NCBI GenBank assembly: GCA_000719105.1
Contig: JODX01000005.1
Span: 62,001-126,000 of the forward strand
Length of the DNA: 64,000 bases
Direction: 5' to 3'
DNA from: Streptomyces sclerotialus
GTDB taxonomy: Bacteria > Actinomycetota > Actinomycetes > Streptomycetales > Streptomycetaceae
Each line of letters starts with the position of its first letter. Positions within the stretch are counted from its first letter, which is position 1. Position numbers and translations under genes: made by a program. Below the pieces are notes generated by a model, which made no database searches, was not told where the DNA came from, and saw only the letters and a program-made list of their open reading frames with translations. Positions 40,170 through 48,397 of the stretch are shown piece by piece.

Positions 40170-41210
40170 TCACTCGTACACGAACTCCGTACGGTCCGGG
40201 TGCAGCACCAGTTCCACCGGCGGGCGGCCGTCCCAGGTGTGGCCGGGGCCGTGGTGGCGGCGGGACTCGTAGTGCCAGGCCAGGTTGCCGGCGATCAGCA
40301 GGCCGACCGCGTCCAGGTACCGGTCCAGGTCGCCGCTCAGCTCGTGGCCCCGGTAGCGGGCGCGCAGGGTCCGGCAGGCGCGGGCGTAGTCGCCGTCGGC
40401 GCGCGCGACACGGCGCAGCAGGACGTCGACGGCGCCCTGGACCGTGAGGCCCTGGTGCCGCATCAGGGACAGCGGCAGGTTCGGGCCGTCGCCGGTCCGG
40501 AGTTCCCCGCGCAGCGCGAACAGGTCGGCGACCAGCACCATGTGCGTGCCCGCGACGCGCCACAGGCCGGCCAGGGCGCCGTCGACGTCCTGCTCCATCA
40601 GCTCCGTCAGGTCGATGCCGAGGACGTGCTCGACGGGCACCACGACCATCTCGCCGCCGAACGCGAGCCGGCGCAGCGGGAGGCAGACGTCGGGGTGGAC
40701 GCTGTGGCCGCCGGCCCGCAGCGAGTTCTCGACGGCGAGGGCCTCGGCCCAGCGCCGGTGGGCGCGCGTGTGCCGACGGCGGACGCCGGGGGTCATCGAT
40801 CCGGTCAGCTCGGCCCAGGCGTCCTTGTAGGCGGTCGCGTACGGGCTGGTGTCGTCGCCCGTGCCGGCCAGCAGCCGCAGGAAGTCGTCGTGGGTCTCCC
40901 ATGTGTCGTGCGCCGCCGGGTCCGCGCAGGCGAACAGCAGGGTGTAGAGGCGGCTGACGGTGCCGAGCCGGGCGGGTTCGGCGGTGGGGTGGCACCAGCA
41001 CACCCAGCGCGGGACCCCGTCCGCGCGGAACGCCTCCCCCCGCGGTCCGCCGGTGAGCGGCTCCGACCCGGCCGGCCATGTGTGCTCGGCGGCGGTCAGC
41101 GCGGCGTGACCGGGGTGCAGTTCCGCCCGGCCCGGGTGCGGGATGGTTCCGATGCGGACGCGCGTCGCCGTGGAGGCCTGTGCCGTCGGACGGATGGGCC
41201 GGGTGATCAT
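40170..41210 (-). CDS. Terpene cyclase-like protein with degenerate metal-binding motifs
   Basis: 346-residue protein that follows bacterial class I terpene synthases along its length: a W-rich N-terminal part, SMTPGVRRRHTRAHRRW, HVLGIDLTEL and a C-terminal GNLAWHYESRRHH replacing the usual Trp...Arg-Tyr end. The Asp-rich motif is reduced to FACADPAAHD (residues 93-102), and the NSE triad to ADLFALRGE (228-236), where Asn and Ser are Ala. It may be inactive or use a different chemistry. Convergent with the ABC exporter. Confidence 0.68.
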   Translation of the reverse strand: MITRPIRPTAQASTATRVRIGTIPHPGRAELHPGHAALTAAEHTWPAGSEPLTGGPRGEAFRADGVPRWVCWCHPTAEPARLGTVSRLYTLLFACADPAAHDTWETHDDFLRLLAGTGDDTSPYATAYKDAWAELTGSMTPGVRRRHTRAHRRWAEALAVENSLRAGGHSVHPDVCLPLRRLAFGGEMVVVPVEHVLGIDLTELMEQDVDGALAGLWRVAGTHMVLVADLFALRGELRTGDGPNLPLSLMRHQGLTVQGAVDVLLRRVARADGDYARACRTLRARYRGHELSGDLDRYLDAVGLLIAGNLAWHYESRRHHGPGHTWDGRPPVELVLHPDRTEFVYE

Positions 41211-41673
41211 CCTTCTCCCCCTGCTCGTCTCGGTGCCGGTACAGCGTGAGCGTGGCAGTCCGGACCGGTGGCCAGCAGGGCGGCCGGCGCGGCGCCCGGG
41301 GCGTGCGCGCGGCTCGCCGCTCCGCCGGCCGCACCCGTCCGCACCGATGCGGGACGTCCGTACCCTTTGGTCCCCTTGCGGCCGGGGTCGTACGGCTGTC
41401 CGGCATACGCACCGCCCGGCCGCCCTGATCGATTCCGGCCAGCGGGCCGGCCGCCGCTGCGCCGCTCACCTCACCGGCCGGCCGGGCGCCCCAGGCGGTT
41501 CCGGCATCGGCGACGTTCATCCGGGCGGCGTTTTCCGGCCAACATCACGTCACGGGCCTGACATGTACGCGCCCTAGCTGCCACTCTTCCTCCACCGCCG
41601 CACAGCACCGCACCTCACAGCAACTCCCGGGCAGGGTCCCCACCCTTGCCCGCTCCCCCACCCAGGAGCTCGT
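41211..41673. other. Divergent intergenic region before the metalloprotease gene
   Basis: No gene seen in about 460 bases. It should contain the promoters of the terpene cyclase-like gene (minus) and the protease (plus). A slightly AT-richer stretch at 41530-41580 with TGACATGT and CCTAGCT may hold the protease promoter; I cannot assign boxes with confidence. Confidence 0.35.
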
Positions 41674-43335
41674 GTGTCTCACTTCTACGCGCGTCATCAG
41701 CGCACCACCCTGGCCATCGCCACCGCCGTGGCCGCCGGTGCCCTCATCGCCGCCGGCACGACCACCGGCGCCGCCGCCCAGCCCGAGCCGTCCGCGGGGA
41801 CGGCGAAGGCGGCGGCCCTCCCGCTGGCCCTCACCCCGGCCGCGCGCACCGCCCTGATCAAGGAGGCCGACGCCGCCTCGGCCGGCACGGCCGACGCGAT
41901 AGGCCTCGGCACGAAGGAAGAACTCGTCGTCCGTGACGTCGTCCGGGACGCCGACGGCACCACCCACACCCGCTACGAGCGCACCTACGCAGGCCTCCCG
42001 GTGCTCGGCGGCGACCTGGTCGTCCACGAGAACGCGGCGGGCGGCACCACGGGCGTCACCAAGGCCACGAAGGCCGCCATCAAGGTCACGGACCTCACCG
42101 CGGACGTCACCAAGGCCACCGCCGAGAAGCAGGCGCTGAAGGCCGCCAAGGCCGAGGGCTCCACCGAGTCCGCCGCCGAGCGGGCCCCGCGCAAGGTGGT
42201 CTGGGCCGCGAGCGGCGAGCCGGTCCTCGCGTACGAGACGGTCGTCGGCGGCTTCCAGCACGACGGCACCCCGCAGGAGCTGCACGTCGTCACGGACGCG
42301 GCCACGGGCGAGAAGCTGTACGAGTGGGAGGCCGTCCAGACCGCCACGGGTCATGGCCAGTACAACGGCACGGTCACCATCAACACCACGCTGTCCGGCT
42401 CGACGTACCAGCTGAACGACTCCGCCCGCGGCGCCCACAAGACGTACAACAAGGCGCGCGGCACCTCCTCCTCGCTGGGCACGCTCTTCACGGACGCCGA
42501 CAACGTGTGGGGCACGGGCACCCCCTCCAGCTCGTCCACCGACCAGACGGCCGCCGTCGACGCGCACTACGGCGCCCAGGCCACCTGGGACTTCTACAAG
42601 AACGTGCTGGGCCGCAACGGCATCCGCAACAACGGCGTGGCCGCCCCCTCCCGCGTCCACTACGGCAACGCGTACAACAACGCGTTCTGGTCCGACAGCT
42701 GCTTCTGCATGACGTACGGCGACGGCACGGGCAACGTGAAGCCGCTGACCTCGCTGGACGTGGCGGCCCACGAGATGACCCACGGCGTCACCTCGTACAC
42801 GGCCGGGCTGAACTACAGCGGTGAGTCGGGCGGCCTGAACGAGGCCACCTCCGACATCCTGGCCACGGCGGTCGAGTTCCACGCGGCCAACGCCAAGGAC
42901 CCGGGCGACTACCTCATCGGCGAGAAGATCGACATCAACGGCAACGGCACGCCGCTGCGGTACATGGACAAGCCGAGCAAGGACGGCAAGTCGGCCGACT
43001 ACTGGTCCTCCAGCCTGGCCGGCATGGACGTCCACTACTCGTCCGGCCCGGCGAACCACTTCTTCTTCCTGCTCAGCGAGGGCAGCGGCGCCAGGACGGT
43101 CAACGGCGTGTCCTACAACTCGCCGACCTCCAACGGCTCCACGGTCACCGGGATCGGCCGCACCAAGGCCGTCCAGATCTGGTACAAGGCGCTGACCACG
43201 TACATGACCTCCACCACCAACTACAAGGGCGCCCGCACGGCGACCCTGAGCGCGGCGGCGGCGCTGTACGGCTCCGGCAGCGCGGAGTACAACGCGGTGA
43301 ACGCGGCCTGGGCGGCGGTGAACGTCACGGCCTGA
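41674..43335 (+). CDS. Secreted neutral zinc metalloprotease (thermolysin family M4)
   Basis: 553-residue preproprotease. A Sec signal peptide (HFYARHQRTTLAIATAV...AAAQ) leads to an FTP/PepSY-type propeptide (RYERTYAGLPVLGGDLVVH) of about 180 residues. The mature M4 domain has zinc motif HEMTH and the third ligand Glu in GGLNEATSD. The GTG start follows AGGAG. Extracellular, calcium-stabilised proteolysis is expected. Confidence 0.94.
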   Translation: MSHFYARHQRTTLAIATAVAAGALIAAGTTTGAAAQPEPSAGTAKAAALPLALTPAARTALIKEADAASAGTADAIGLGTKEELVVRDVVRDADGTTHTRYERTYAGLPVLGGDLVVHENAAGGTTGVTKATKAAIKVTDLTADVTKATAEKQALKAAKAEGSTESAAERAPRKVVWAASGEPVLAYETVVGGFQHDGTPQELHVVTDAATGEKLYEWEAVQTATGHGQYNGTVTINTTLSGSTYQLNDSARGAHKTYNKARGTSSSLGTLFTDADNVWGTGTPSSSSTDQTAAVDAHYGAQATWDFYKNVLGRNGIRNNGVAAPSRVHYGNAYNNAFWSDSCFCMTYGDGTGNVKPLTSLDVAAHEMTHGVTSYTAGLNYSGESGGLNEATSDILATAVEFHAANAKDPGDYLIGEKIDINGNGTPLRYMDKPSKDGKSADYWSSSLAGMDVHYSSGPANHFFFLLSEGSGARTVNGVSYNSPTSNGSTVTGIGRTKAVQIWYKALTTYMTSTTNYKGARTATLSAAAALYGSGSAEYNAVNAAWAAVNVTA

Positions 43336-43362
43336 CGCGGCAGTTGACGCGATCGGGCGTCA

Positions 43363-43401
43363 GGGCGGTACCCGGCGGGAGTGCAAGTGCGGGTACCGCC
43401 C
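43363..43401 (+). terminator. Inverted repeat after the metalloprotease gene
   Basis: Twelve-base perfect arms GGGCGGTACCCG (43363-43374) and CGGGTACCGCCC (43390-43401) with a 15-base loop. It follows the protease stop by 27 bases, so a terminator is likely. The right arm directly abuts the -10 box of the next gene, so it may also be an operator. Confidence 0.65.
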
Positions 43402-43407
43402 TAGGCT
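43402..43407 (+). promoter_or_regulatory. -10 box TAGGCT of the DUF1990 gene
   Basis: TAGGCT eight bases before the ATG predicts a leaderless transcript; the spacing is identical to that at the ABC exporter. The preceding bases belong to an inverted repeat rather than a normal -35. Confidence 0.5.
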
Positions 43408-43415
43408 TTGGACCC

Positions 43416-43964
43416 ATGCCCCCCACGGACGGCCGCTCGCAGCACGGCCCCCTCGCAGACGGTCCCTTCACCTACGCCCCGGTGGGCGCGACCCGGTCCG
43501 GTGACTGCCCGCCCGGCTTCCACCCCCTCGAGGTGCGCACCCGCATCGGCGAGGGCACGGACGTCTTCGAGCGCGCGTCCCGGGCGGTCATGACCTGGGA
43601 GCTGCACCGGGCGGTCGGCGTGGGCATCGAGGCCGGCGCCCCCGAGGCCAAGCCCGGCGTCGATGTCACGGTCACGCTCGCCGGTGTCATCAAGGCGCCC
43701 TGCCGCGTGGTCTGGACGGTGGACGAGCCCCGCCGCCGGGGCTGGGCCTACGGCACCCTCCCGGGCCACCCCGAGTGCGGCGAGGAGGCCTTCGTGGTCG
43801 CCCGCACGGGTGACGGAACGGTCTGGCTGACGGTGACGGCGTACAGCCGCGCGGCCAAGTGGTACGCCCGGGCGGGCGGCGCGGCCACCCGGGGGCTCCA
43901 GCACGCGTACGCGCGACGCTGCGGAGCGGTGCTGCGCAGCCTGTGCGCGGCGCCCGAGGCCTGA
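43416..43964 (+). CDS. DUF1990 family protein
   Basis: 182-residue protein matching the DUF1990 family: VMTWELHR near the start, then KAPCRVVWTVDEPRRRGWAYGTLPGHPECGEEAF and the AYSRAAKWYARAGG region. Function unknown; the family has a lipocalin/START-like beta architecture. It converges on glgP, with a strong bidirectional terminator between them. Confidence 0.82.
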   Translation: MPPTDGRSQHGPLADGPFTYAPVGATRSGDCPPGFHPLEVRTRIGEGTDVFERASRAVMTWELHRAVGVGIEAGAPEAKPGVDVTVTLAGVIKAPCRVVWTVDEPRRRGWAYGTLPGHPECGEEAFVVARTGDGTVWLTVTAYSRAAKWYARAGGAATRGLQHAYARRCGAVLRSLCAAPEA

Positions 43965-43975
43965 GAAGGCGGTAA

Positions 43976-44002
43976 GGGGGGCACCGCCGGGCGGTGCCCC
44001 CC
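43976..44002. terminator. Bidirectional terminator between DUF1990 gene and glgP
   Basis: Thirteen-base inverted repeat (43976-43988 with 43990-44002), GGGGGGCACCGCC against GGCGGTGCCCCCC, essentially one uninterrupted hairpin. It serves both converging genes. Confidence 0.85.
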
Positions 44003-44023
44003 TGCCGCCGCCACCTCGACGGA

Positions 44024-46642
44024 TCAGCGCATCAGCACACCCGCTCCCTCTCCCGTCTCCTCCGACGGCACGGCCAGCAGCCCCAGCTCCGCGGCCGACG
44101 CCAGCAGCGGGTGGGAGGGCAGCACGCGGACCGTATAGCCGAACGGTCCGGTGCGGTCCAGGGACAGCGGGCCCTCGTACACCCACCGGCCCTCCGCGTC
44201 CGGGCCGCCCGTCGGCTTCAGCGGCACGCACTCCGCGTCCGCGATGCGGTCCTCCGCGTCCACCCGGCCCGACACGGCCTGCACCTCGACGTCGTCGGGG
44301 GCCAGTCCGCCGAGTCCCACGAGGACCCGCAGCGACAGCGTCGTGCCGAGCTCGGCCGTGGTGGCCGCCACCGAGGTCTCCACATGGTCGACCGTGACGC
44401 CGTGCCAGGCGCCGCGCACCCGGGCCTTCCACTCCGCGAGATCCCGGGCCGTGTCCGGGGTCAGCGCGCGATGGGAGCGGGCCGCGGGCGCGTACAGGCG
44501 CTCCACGTACTCGCGTACCATCCGGCCGGCCAGCACCTTGGGGCCGAGGTGGGTGAGCGTCTGGCGGACCATCTCGATCCAGCGGTCGGGCAGTCCGCCC
44601 GGGCCGCGCTCGTAGAAGCGGGGCGCCACCCGCTTCTCCAGCAGGTCGTACAGGGCGGACGCCTCCAGGTCGTCGCGGCGGTCCTCGTCCGTCGCCTGGC
44701 CGTCCGCCGTGGGGATCGCCCAGCCGAAGTCGGGCCGGAACCACTCGTCCCACCAGCCGTCCAGCACGGACAGGTTCAGACAGCCGTTGAGGGCCGCCTT
44801 CATCCCGCTGGTCCCGCACGCCTCCAGCGGCCGGAGCGGGTTGTTCAGCCAGACGTCGCAGCCCGGGTACAGCTTCTGGGCCATCGCCATGCCGTAGTCC
44901 GGCAGGAAGACGAGCCGGTGGCGTACGCGCGGGTCGTCCGCGAACCGGACCAGCTCCTGCACCAGCCGCTTGCCGCCGTCGTCCGCCGGGTGGGCCTTGC
45001 CCGCCACCACGATCTGCACCGGCCGGTCGGGGTTCAGCAGCAGCTCCATCAGCCGGTCGCGGTCGCGGAGCATCAGGGTGAGCCGTTTGTACGACGGGAC
45101 GCGGCGCGCGAAGCCGATGGTCAGCACGTCGGGGTCGAGCACGCCGTCGATCCAGCCGAGCTCGGCCGTGCCCGCGCCGCGCTGCCGCCATGACGCGTAC
45201 AGCCGCCGCCGCACCTCGTCCACGAGCTGTTCGCGCAGGGACCGCCGCAGTTCCCAGATCTCCTGGTCGGGGATCTCCGCGACGGAGTCCCAGCGGTCCG
45301 AGCCGCCGACCGTGAGCGCATCCTCGGTGCGCTGCGCGCCGATCTGCCGCGCGCCCAGCCGGAACACCTCGGGGGCCACCCAGGTGGGTGCGTGGACGCC
45401 GTTGGTGACCGAGGTGATCGGCACCTCGTCGGCGTCGAAGCCCGGCCACAGGCCCGCGAACATCTCCCGGCTGACGTGCCCGTGCAGCAGGGACACGCCG
45501 TTCGCCCGCTGGCCGAGCCGCAGGCCCATCACGGCCATGTTGAACAGGTTGGGCTCACCGCCGGGGTAGGTCTCCATGCCGAGCCGGAGGATGCGTTCGA
45601 CGTCGATGCGGGGCAGCTCGGCGTCGGGGCCGAAGTGGCGGGCGACCAGTTCGCGGTCGAAGCGGTCGATGCCGGCGGGGACGGGCGTGTGGGTGGTGAA
45701 GACCGTGCCCGCCCGGACCGCCTCCAGGCCCGCGTCGAAGTCCAGCCCCCGGTCGCACAGCTCGGCGATCCGCTCCAGGCCCAGGAAGCCGGCGTGTCCC
45801 TCGTTCGTGTGAAAGACCTCGGGCTCCGGGTGGCCGGTCAGCCGGCAGTACGTCCGGACCGCCCGCACCCCTCCTATGCCGAGCAGCATTTCCTGCAGGA
45901 GCCGGTGCTCGCTGCCGCCGCCGTACAGCCGGTCGGTGACGCCCCGCTCGCCGAGGTCGTTCTCCTCGACGTCCGAGTCGAGCAGCAGCAGCGGTACGCG
46001 GCCCACCTGGGCCTGCCAGATCCGGGCCCGCATGCTGCGTCCGCCGGGCAGGGCGATGGAGACCTGCGCGGGCGAGCCGTCGGCCTCCCTGAGCGGCACC
46101 AGCGGCAGCTCGTTGGGGTCGAGGACCGGGTAGTGCTCCTGCTGCCAGCCGTCCCGCGAGAGCGACTGGCGGAAGTAGCCGTGCCGGTAGAGCAGGCCGA
46201 CGCCGATGAGCGGGACGCCGAGGTCGCTGGCGGCCTTCAGATGGTCGCCGGCCAGGATGCCGAGGCCGCCGGAGTACTGCGGCAGGGCCGCGGTGATGCC
46301 GAACTCGGGGGAGAAGTAGGCGACGGCGGCGGGAAGGCCGCCGGGCTGGGTCTGGTACCAGCGGTCCCCGCGCACATAGTCGCGCAGATCGTCGGCCGCG
46401 GCGGCCAGCCGTCGCAGGAAACGCCGGTCCCCGGCGAGTTCCTCGAGGCGGTCGGCCGGGACGCTGCCGAGGAGCCGCACCGGGTCGCCACCGGACGCGG
46501 CCCAGCGCTCGGGGTCCACGGACTGGAAGAGATCACGGGTCTCCGCGTGCCAGGACCAGCGCAGATTGCGTGCCAGATCGCTGAGCGGGTGAAGGGCTGC
46601 GGGGAGGACGGGTCGTACGGTGAACCTGCGAATCGCCTTCAC
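44024..46642 (-). CDS. glgP: Alpha-glucan (glycogen/maltodextrin) phosphorylase
   Basis: Releases glucose-1-phosphate from non-reducing ends of glucans. The 872-residue protein has the actinobacterial-type N-terminus (DLARNLRWSWH), the ALPQYSGGLGILAGDHLK substrate region and the PLP-binding Lys in EACGTSGMKAALNG. It is divergent from the subtilisin gene and lies near the glgE operon, in which a different route handles maltose-1-phosphate. The GTG start is preceded by AAGGTGG. Confidence 0.95.
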   Translation of the reverse strand: MKAIRRFTVRPVLPAALHPLSDLARNLRWSWHAETRDLFQSVDPERWAASGGDPVRLLGSVPADRLEELAGDRRFLRRLAAAADDLRDYVRGDRWYQTQPGGLPAAVAYFSPEFGITAALPQYSGGLGILAGDHLKAASDLGVPLIGVGLLYRHGYFRQSLSRDGWQQEHYPVLDPNELPLVPLREADGSPAQVSIALPGGRSMRARIWQAQVGRVPLLLLDSDVEENDLGERGVTDRLYGGGSEHRLLQEMLLGIGGVRAVRTYCRLTGHPEPEVFHTNEGHAGFLGLERIAELCDRGLDFDAGLEAVRAGTVFTTHTPVPAGIDRFDRELVARHFGPDAELPRIDVERILRLGMETYPGGEPNLFNMAVMGLRLGQRANGVSLLHGHVSREMFAGLWPGFDADEVPITSVTNGVHAPTWVAPEVFRLGARQIGAQRTEDALTVGGSDRWDSVAEIPDQEIWELRRSLREQLVDEVRRRLYASWRQRGAGTAELGWIDGVLDPDVLTIGFARRVPSYKRLTLMLRDRDRLMELLLNPDRPVQIVVAGKAHPADDGGKRLVQELVRFADDPRVRHRLVFLPDYGMAMAQKLYPGCDVWLNNPLRPLEACGTSGMKAALNGCLNLSVLDGWWDEWFRPDFGWAIPTADGQATDEDRRDDLEASALYDLLEKRVAPRFYERGPGGLPDRWIEMVRQTLTHLGPKVLAGRMVREYVERLYAPAARSHRALTPDTARDLAEWKARVRGAWHGVTVDHVETSVAATTAELGTTLSLRVLVGLGGLAPDDVEVQAVSGRVDAEDRIADAECVPLKPTGGPDAEGRWVYEGPLSLDRTGPFGYTVRVLPSHPLLASAAELGLLAVPSEETGEGAGVLMR

Positions 46643-46983
46643 TTAAGCTTCCACCTTCATGGAGGACGTGCGCGGCCGAGGGACCCACACCACTGTGCGT
46701 CCCTTCGTCGTCACCCCCGACCGTAGCGGCGCGAGCGCCCCGACAACCACGGCGCGTCCGTGGCCCGCGCTCCGGCTCGGCCGGCTTTCCGGCTGACTTC
46801 CGTCCCGATGTCGCCGTGACCTTCACACGGCTTTCACCTGCGATATGGCCGATTCCGCCCCGTCGTCCGGCCTTGTGGGGCCACACAGCGCACGAGAGGC
46901 TGCGCAGTGGCGTATTCGGCCGTTTTCGACCGGTCCGGCTGAGGCGGCTCCGGTACGCCGAGTTGAGGAGGGGAACTCACCAT
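46643..46983. other. Divergent regulatory region glgP / subtilisin
   Basis: No gene seen. About 37 bases upstream of glgP lies an inverted repeat, AGGGACCCACA (46679-46689) with TGTGCGTCCCT (46694-46704), one mismatch and a 4-base loop. It could be a hairpin in the glgP leader or a regulator site. The region nearer 46900-46970 should carry the protease promoter. Confidence 0.45.
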
Positions 46984-48186
46984 ATGGCAGAGACCGGAAA
47001 CCGGCGTCCGCGCTGGGCGGGAGGCCTGACGGCGCTCGTCACGGCCGCGGCGCTTTCGGCCATCACTCCGCCGGCGTACGCCGCGCCCCAGGGGCGCATA
47101 CTCGGCGCCGGCGAACCCGGATCCGTGAGCGGCAGTTACATCGTGACGCTGAAGGGCGGAACGAAGGCCCGATCGGCGGCGGGCGTGGACCTCGCGAAGA
47201 AATACGGCGCGAAAATAGGCCATACCTACACCTCGGTCCTGAACGGCTACTCCGTGCGGACCGGCGACCGGCAGGCCCGGGAGCTCGCGGCGGACCCGCG
47301 CGTCGCCTCGGTCGTGCAGGACACCCGGGTGGCGTACGACCACACCCAGAAGAACCCGCCCTCGTGGGGCCTGGACCGGATCGACCAGCCGGACCTGCCC
47401 CTCGACCGGAGCTACACCCCGCCGGACCCGGCGGGCGAGGGCGTCACCGTGTACACCGTCGACACCGGCATCCGGACCACCCACCAGGACTTCGGCGGTC
47501 GGGCGAGCAGCGGCTGGGACTTCGTCGAGAACGACGCGGTCGCCCAGGACGGCAACGGGCACGGCACCCATGTCGCGGCCACCATCGCCGGCACCACGTA
47601 CGGCGTCGCCAAGAAGGCGCGGGTCGTCGGTGTGCGGGTGCTCGACGACGCCGGTTCGGGCACCACCGCCCAGGTGATCGCCGGCATCGACTGGGTGACG
47701 CGGAACGCGCGCAAGCCCGCCGTGGCCAACATGAGCCTGGGCGGCTTCGCCAACGCGCAGCTCGACGCGGCCGTGCGCACCTCGATCGCGTCCGGTGTCA
47801 CGTACGCGGTGGCGGCCGGCAACGACGGTCTCGCGGCCGGGCTCTATTCACCCGCCCGTGTCAAGGAGGCGATCACGGTCGGCGCCACCGACCAGGCGGA
47901 CCGGCGCGCCTCCTTCTCCAACTGGGGCCCGTCCCTGGATGTGTTCGCACCAGGTGTGTCGATCACTTCCGCGTGGAACACGAGTGATACCGCCAAGGCG
48001 ACCCACGACGGCACGTCGATGGCAACACCGCATGTCGCGGGTGCTGCCGCGCTGTATCTCGCCGACCATCCGGGCGCCGGTCCGGCGGAGGTGAGCGAGG
48101 CACTCGCGGGTTCCGCCGTTTCGGGGAAGGTAACGGGTCGCGGCATCGGATCGCCCGATCGACTGCTTCAGGTGAACAAGCCGTAA
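46984..48186 (+). CDS. Secreted subtilisin/proteinase K-like serine protease (S8)
   Basis: 400-residue preproprotease: Sec signal ending in PPAYAAP, an I9 inhibitor prodomain (SYIVTLKGG...VLNGYSVRTG) and the S8 catalytic domain with Asp in VYTVDTGI, His in GHGTHVAATIAG and Ser in DGTSMATPHVAG, plus the oxyanion Asn in VAAGNDG. No C-terminal domain. GAGGAGGGG precedes the ATG. Confidence 0.95.
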   Translation: MAETGNRRPRWAGGLTALVTAAALSAITPPAYAAPQGRILGAGEPGSVSGSYIVTLKGGTKARSAAGVDLAKKYGAKIGHTYTSVLNGYSVRTGDRQARELAADPRVASVVQDTRVAYDHTQKNPPSWGLDRIDQPDLPLDRSYTPPDPAGEGVTVYTVDTGIRTTHQDFGGRASSGWDFVENDAVAQDGNGHGTHVAATIAGTTYGVAKKARVVGVRVLDDAGSGTTAQVIAGIDWVTRNARKPAVANMSLGGFANAQLDAAVRTSIASGVTYAVAAGNDGLAAGLYSPARVKEAITVGATDQADRRASFSNWGPSLDVFAPGVSITSAWNTSDTAKATHDGTSMATPHVAGAAALYLADHPGAGPAEVSEALAGSAVSGKVTGRGIGSPDRLLQVNKP

Positions 48187-48222
48187 CACCAGGAGATTTC
48201 CGCACATAACGGGGTAGGCGAA

Positions 48223-48252
48223 ACCGGTCTCGTCCATACGGACGAGGCCGGT
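48223..48252 (+). terminator. Terminator after the subtilisin gene
   Basis: Thirteen-base stem (48223-48235 with 48240-48252, one G-U pair) with loop ATAC, followed by CTTGTGTG. It separates the protease from the glgE operon. Confidence 0.8.
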
Positions 48253-48397
48253 CTTGTGTGTAGACATACGCGTGAGTAGTTAACAAAGTGCCGGAATGCC
48301 CACCCGCATAGGGTGGGAAGGCTCCTCCGGTACGCCCCCAGGTGCCATCTCCCCACACCCTCATCCGCCTACGACGTTGACGCGGACAGGAGCGGTC

